NCBI GenBank assembly: GCA_029265335.1 | Contig: JAJUJN010000062.1 | Span: 1 to 9,396, forward strand | DNA: 9,396 bases | Origin: Alcaligenaceae bacterium | GTDB lineage: Bacteria > Pseudomonadota > Gammaproteobacteria > Burkholderiales > Burkholderiaceae_B | Direction: 5' to 3' | Part shown: in pieces, positions 6,257 through 9,396 of the stretch | How the letters are laid out: each line of letters begins with the position of its first letter | Numbering within the stretch: position 1 is the stretch's first letter | The notes under the pieces: model-generated | Seen by the model: the letters and a program-made list of their open reading frames with translations, nothing else | Told to the model about the DNA's origin: nothing | The model's database searches: none | Made by a program: the position numbers and the translations under genes

Positions 6257-7722
6257 GGCAGATACAGACGCTCCACGATCAGGGTTGCCCAGCCAAGGGG
6301 GCTGAAAGCCAGACCGGCCATCAGGCCGGCGGCCAGTACCACCGCTGCCGTTGCCACCGGCGGCAGCACCAGACCGAACGACTCCGCACTGGGCCTTGTA
6401 CTCTGCGCAGCATCTGCCGGGAGAAACCAGAGCCGGTAGAGGAGCGGTAGAAAATAAGCGGCATTCAGCAAAGTCGAGGCGATCAAGACGGCCACTACCC
6501 AAGGCTGCCCCGACTGCAGACCCCCAATGCCCAAATACCATTTAGAAACAAAACCCGCCATGGGCGGCAAACCAATCATGCCCATGGCGGCAATCGAAAA
6601 CGCCACAGACGTCCAGGGCATGCGAGGGCCCAGACCGTTCAGACCGACCACCTCGCGCACATCCGCCCGTTCGTCGTAGATACCGGCGCAAAAGAACAGG
6701 GTGATTTTCATCAACCCCTGGTGCACCAAATGCACCAACCCGCCGATGACTGCAAACGGGCCGATCAAGGCAGCACCCAACACGATATACGACACCTGGC
6801 TCACCGTGGAAAAAGCCAGCCGCCGCTTGATGTCGGTCTGCTGCAGGGCACGCAACGAGCCCCACACGATCGTGACCGAAGCCACCACCGCGAGCCCCAG
6901 CCCCACGCCCAGTTCCGCCACCCGCTCGATGCCGAAAACATCATAGATGACGCGCACGATGCCAAAGGCGCCGGCCTTGACGACGGCGACGGCGTGCAGC
7001 AGCGCGCTCACCGGGGCAGGGGCCGCCATGGCCGCCGGCAACCAGCCATGCAAAGGAACCAATGCGGCTTTGACGCCCAAGCCCAGCATGAACAGTAGAA
7101 AAATCCAGCGCAAGGAGGTATCGCTCAAGGTCTGCAGCTCGGCCGGCGCACCGAAGGAGACCGGCCCGACCGCGCTTTCCAGCCAGACTATGGCCACCAG
7201 CAGCACGGTGCTGCCGGGCAAGGCAAAGGTGAGATAGCTGCGGCCCGCAGCGATGGAACGCTCGTCCTGCTTATGAGTGACCAACGGCCAGGTGCTGAGC
7301 GTGAGCAACTCGTAGAAGATGAAAAAGGTGATCAGACTGCCCGACAAGGCGATTCCGCTGGTGGCTGCCACACACAGGCCGAAGAAAGCGAAAAATCGCG
7401 ATTGATTGGGTTTGTGGCCGAAGTAATTGATGGCGTAGATCGTGGTGAGCAACCAGAGCGCCGCCGACAGCGTGAGAAACAATAACGACAGCGCGTCGGT
7501 GCGCAACCAGAGATCCAGCCCCGGCACCAGCGAATAGCGCAGCTCGAACTGCGCTCCCATGGCCACCGCCTGAAGCGTGTAGACCACCAAGGTCAACATC
7601 AGTGCGGCGCCGCCCAGGCTCAAACCATTGCGCCAGGCGCGGGCCTTTTCGGGCAAACAAAAGGTGATCAGGGCCGGCAGCAGCGATGACATCAGCAACG
7701 CCAGAGGCAGGGCCGCACTCAT
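6253..7722 (-). CDS. Complex-I-subunit-5/MrpD-like proton-channel subunit (second D-type)
   Basis: A 489-aa polytopic membrane protein of the same proton-channel superfamily, clearly divergent from its neighbours. It keeps E138 in TM5 (FFIFYELLTLSTWPLV), K218 in TM7 (GLGVKAALVPLHGWLP), H243 and K249 in TM8 (APVSALLHAVAVVKAG), H331, H334 and K339 in TM11, and K394 in TM12 (PPMAGFVSKWYL). The TM8 histidine is the NuoL/NuoM/MrpA-type signature, unlike the subunits on either side. All elements for proton translocation are therefore present. The start is taken at ATG 7722, not the open frame's upper limit at 7836. It overlaps the preceding TGA by four bases and has a perfect AGGAGG seven bases upstream, and the added 38 residues of the longer frame are hydrophilic and unlike the family. 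Its stop overlaps the next start. It probably forms a membrane-arm module beside the other D-type subunits; the exact subunit letter cannot be assigned. Confidence 0.85.
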   Translation of the reverse strand: MSAALPLALLMSSLLPALITFCLPEKARAWRNGLSLGGAALMLTLVVYTLQAVAMGAQFELRYSLVPGLDLWLRTDALSLLFLTLSAALWLLTTIYAINYFGHKPNQSRFFAFFGLCVAATSGIALSGSLITFFIFYELLTLSTWPLVTHKQDERSIAAGRSYLTFALPGSTVLLVAIVWLESAVGPVSFGAPAELQTLSDTSLRWIFLLFMLGLGVKAALVPLHGWLPAAMAAPAPVSALLHAVAVVKAGAFGIVRVIYDVFGIERVAELGVGLGLAVVASVTIVWGSLRALQQTDIKRRLAFSTVSQVSYIVLGAALIGPFAVIGGLVHLVHQGLMKITLFFCAGIYDERADVREVVGLNGLGPRMPWTSVAFSIAAMGMIGLPPMAGFVSKWYLGIGGLQSGQPWVVAVLIASTLLNAAYFLPLLYRLWFLPADAAQSTRPSAESFGLVLPPVATAAVVLAAGLMAGLAFSPLGWATLIVERLYLP

Positions 7723-7735
7723 AGGGGCCCCTCCT
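7719..7735 (-). promoter_or_regulatory. AGGAGG plus ATGA overlap at first/second D-type junction
   Basis: AGGAGG (7735-7730) lies seven bases before ATG 7722, and the preceding TGA (7721-7719) overlaps it as ATGA. This fixes the start of the second D-type subunit well inside its open frame. Confidence 0.8.
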
Positions 7736-9239
7736 GCCAATCCGGTCGCCCAATCTGCAGGGCCTCGAACGGCCATGCCGACGCCAGTCCCAGCAGGGCA
7801 GCGGTCAGCGCGAGCAGCAAAGGCAGGCATTGCCACCCTGCGGCCACCGGCTTAAGCTCGGGAGGAGTTTCGGGTCGGCTCATCGCCGCGGCCAAAGGAC
7901 GATACAGGTAGAGCGCCGCGAGCAGCCCCCCCAATACAATCACCACCGCCCACCACCACTGTCCCGCGGCAAAGGCGGCAACCAGCAGCAGGTACTTGGC
8001 GGCAAAGCCCCCGGACGGGGGTAGCCCCATCAAGCTGACGCCCGCCAGACCAAAGGCCAGCACGGTGATCGGCATATGGTTCACCATGCCCCGCAGACCC
8101 GTGATGCGATCATGGCCCAAGGCCTGCAGCCATAGCCCAGCACACAAGAACATGGCGGCCTTTGCCAGGCCATGACTGAATAGCTGAAACCACATGCCGC
8201 TCCAGGCGTCTGTCGACCACGGCTGTTCCTGGGCGGAGCCGCCCGCCAGCGGAAAGATAAAAAACAGGTAGCCGATCTGTGCGACCGTGGACCAGGCAAT
8301 GAGCAACTTCAGCCGCTCCTGACGCAGCGCCAGCAAACTGCCATAAACCACCGCCATCGCGCCCAATACCCCCAGAACATTGAGAGCGGCGGGCGATGCC
8401 GCTGCCGCCCCGGCATCGAGCCAGATCTTGAGAATGAGAAGGAAAGCCACCTTGGGCACCAGCGCCGACAGCACCGCGGAGCCCGCCGCCGGCGCGCTGG
8501 CGTGAGCCGATGGCAACCAGGCGTGAAAAGGAAACAGCGCTGTCTTGATGAACAGGCCCACGGTGATGATGGCCAGCGCTAGAATATCGGTGGGAGTGGA
8601 CCAGGCAGCCTGCGAGAGCAAGCCGACATCCAAGGTGGCGTGCTGGCCATACAGCAAGGTGACGCCCAGCAAATACCAAAGCGACCCCATCAAGGCATAG
8701 GCCAGATAGCGCAGGCTGGCCGAAAGCGCTTCGGCATTGCCAGCGAGCGCCACCACCGCCACGGCGGACAGGCTCACCAGCTCCAAGCCCACGTAGGCGT
8801 TGAACAAATCATCGGTGACCACCACCAGATTGAGCCCCGTCCACAACAGCAGCATGAGCGGCCAGAACGATTCTGCCTGCCGGCGCTGGCCCAAGAGCTT
8901 TTCGCGCCCCTCTTGCGACGTGGGCTCAGGCTGGTGAACTAGGGCAAACTCTTTTCTGGCGTAGATCAGCACCGCCGTCATTACCGCGCCGGCCAAGGTG
9001 AGCAGTGCCGCCCTGGCACCATCGACCGCCCAGGCGATGCCAAGAGGTACGGGCCAGCTACCCAAGACCACAGACACCGGCCCTTGCCACAGCTGTATCC
9101 AAAGCACTGTCAGACACACCCAGGTGGCCACCAGCCCGACTGCGGCAAAGTGCTTACCTTGCCTGGGCCAGACCACGGCCGGCAGCGCTGCGAGCAAAGG
9201 CAGCAGCACCATGCCGACCACAGCCACCTCGCTCGTCAT
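7719..9239 (-). CDS. mnhD: MnhD/MrpD-like proton-channel subunit (first of three D-type subunits)
   Basis: A 506-aa polytopic membrane protein of the NuoL/M/N-MrpD superfamily (proton-conducting transporter domain). It is predicted to move H+ or cations across the inner membrane as part of an Mrp-type antiporter. The proton-path residues are visible: E153 in the TM5 motif GLELVSL, K232 in TM7 (GLFIKTALFPFHAWLP), K263 in TM8 (SALVPKVAF), the TM11 motif H356-x3-K360 (HGLAKAAMF), and K415 in TM12 (PPSGGFAAKYLL). The TM8 position equivalent to the NuoL-type histidine is not a histidine, which fits the D/N type. Length is normal for MrpD. A hydrophilic stretch at about residues 95-125, rich in charge, forms a loop between early helices. 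The ATG at 9239 overlaps the upstream stop (ATGA) and has GAGGA six bases before it. Its own TGA overlaps the next start in the same way. It could be called NuoN/NuoM-like, but no complex I peripheral subunits are present here. Confidence 0.88.
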   Translation of the reverse strand: MTSEVAVVGMVLLPLLAALPAVVWPRQGKHFAAVGLVATWVCLTVLWIQLWQGPVSVVLGSWPVPLGIAWAVDGARAALLTLAGAVMTAVLIYARKEFALVHQPEPTSQEGREKLLGQRRQAESFWPLMLLLWTGLNLVVVTDDLFNAYVGLELVSLSAVAVVALAGNAEALSASLRYLAYALMGSLWYLLGVTLLYGQHATLDVGLLSQAAWSTPTDILALAIITVGLFIKTALFPFHAWLPSAHASAPAAGSAVLSALVPKVAFLLILKIWLDAGAAAASPAALNVLGVLGAMAVVYGSLLALRQERLKLLIAWSTVAQIGYLFFIFPLAGGSAQEQPWSTDAWSGMWFQLFSHGLAKAAMFLCAGLWLQALGHDRITGLRGMVNHMPITVLAFGLAGVSLMGLPPSGGFAAKYLLLVAAFAAGQWWWAVVIVLGGLLAALYLYRPLAAAMSRPETPPELKPVAAGWQCLPLLLALTAALLGLASAWPFEALQIGRPDWQEGPL

Positions 9240-9250
9240 TCGTCATCCTC
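9236..9250 (-). promoter_or_regulatory. GAGGA plus ATGA overlap at C/first D-type junction
   Basis: GAGGA (9250-9246) lies six bases before ATG 9239; the stop of the C subunit (9238-9236) overlaps that start. It indicates coupled translation of the C and D subunits. Confidence 0.7.
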
Positions 9251-9396
9251 GGCGAGAGCCGCACGACTGGTGACGCGCGCGTGGGCGATGAGCAGGGCCA
9301 CCGCCAGCGCGGTTGCCGCCAAGGCCACCACAATGCCAGTGATGACGAGAGCTTGAGGAACCGGGTCGGTTAACGGATCGCCCCGGCGAGCCATGG
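9236..9396 (-). CDS. mnhC: NuoK/MnhC-like antiporter subunit C, C-terminal fragment
   Basis: This is the last ~53 codons of a small membrane subunit, cut by the right window edge, ending in TGA at 9238-9236. The visible protein has the motif DPVPQALVITGIVVALAAT followed by hydrophobic residues and an acidic tail (AEDDE). The 'D-P-x-P-Q-A-L-V-(L/I)-T-(A/G)-I-V' stretch is the family hallmark of MrpC/MnhC and related NuoK-like proteins, where it begins the last transmembrane helix. In Mrp complexes the C subunit packs against the D-type channel subunits in the inner membrane and helps carry the ion path. Its stop overlaps the start of the next gene by four bases (ATGA), so it is translationally coupled to it. 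An ATG lies at the very edge of the window, but it precedes the DP motif by only a few codons and is internal to a normal C subunit. The true start is therefore outside the window. Confidence 0.85.
   Translation of the reverse strand, partial: MARRGDPLTDPVPQALVITGIVVALAATALAVALLIAHARVTSRAALAEDDE

Noticed and set aside
6257..6541. N-terminal extension of the third D-type subunit (95 codons)
   Set aside because: It overlaps the end of the second D-type gene, is not membrane-like, and would destroy the regular ATGA overlap at 6253-6256.
7723..7836. N-terminal extension of the second D-type subunit (38 codons)
   Set aside because: It is hydrophilic, overlaps the first D-type gene, and lacks a ribosome site as good as the AGGAGG serving ATG 7722.
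4511..9396. Genuine respiratory complex I, formate hydrogenlyase or DAB-type carbon uptake locus
   Set aside because: No peripheral complex I subunits, hydrogenase subunits or DabA-like gene are visible, and the C-terminal DPVPQALV motif of the NuoK-like gene is of the MnhC type. The upstream part outside the window could still change this.

Overview
The window is a GC-rich proteobacterial chromosomal segment, most likely gammaproteobacterial. That assignment is inferred from gene content and Shine-Dalgarno style; the sequence itself does not name a taxon. Every gene I can support lies on the minus strand, so transcription runs from high to low coordinates. There are nine genes. The first is cut by the right edge and the last by the left edge. 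No RNA gene, insertion sequence, CRISPR array or long repeat was seen, and no gap between genes exceeds about 110 bases.

Region 1 (9396 to 4511) is an Mrp/Mnh-type cation/proton antiporter block. It holds the C-terminus of a NuoK/MnhC-like subunit and then three successive, divergent complex-I-like proton-channel subunits of the NuoL/M/N-MrpD superfamily (506, 489 and about 581 aa). All three junctions are 4-base ATGA overlaps, so these genes are almost certainly one translationally coupled operon. The canonical order is A-B-C-D-E-F-G with a single D. Here the order is C-D-D-D with no E, F or G behind it, so those subunits, if present, must lie upstream of the window. The first two D-type subunits keep the TM5 glutamate and the TM7, TM8 and TM12 lysines of the proton path. 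The third has alanine (A135) where the TM5 glutamate should be, and it carries a long C-terminal extension ending in a membrane segment.

Region 2 (4401 to 2783) holds a multi-spanning membrane protein of 334 aa with no function I recognise, then a small secreted protein of 178 aa with two cysteines. Short gaps and good ribosome binding sites are compatible with continuation of the same transcript, but a separate promoter cannot be excluded.

Region 3 (2727 to 1) is a tight signalling cassette. It consists of an exported sulfite-oxidase-fold (molybdopterin-binding-like) protein that contains no cysteine at all, a membrane PAS-containing hybrid-less sensor histidine kinase, and a response regulator whose receiver domain is cut by the left edge. 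The junctions are a one-base TGATG overlap and a four-base GTGA overlap, each preceded by GAGGTG.

A working interpretation (inference) is that the window joins an expanded Mrp-like ion-translocating complex to a periplasmic-protein/two-component system that senses something at or outside the inner membrane. The most notable points are the D-type subunit lacking its key glutamate and the probably metal-free sulfite-oxidase-fold protein coupled to the kinase.
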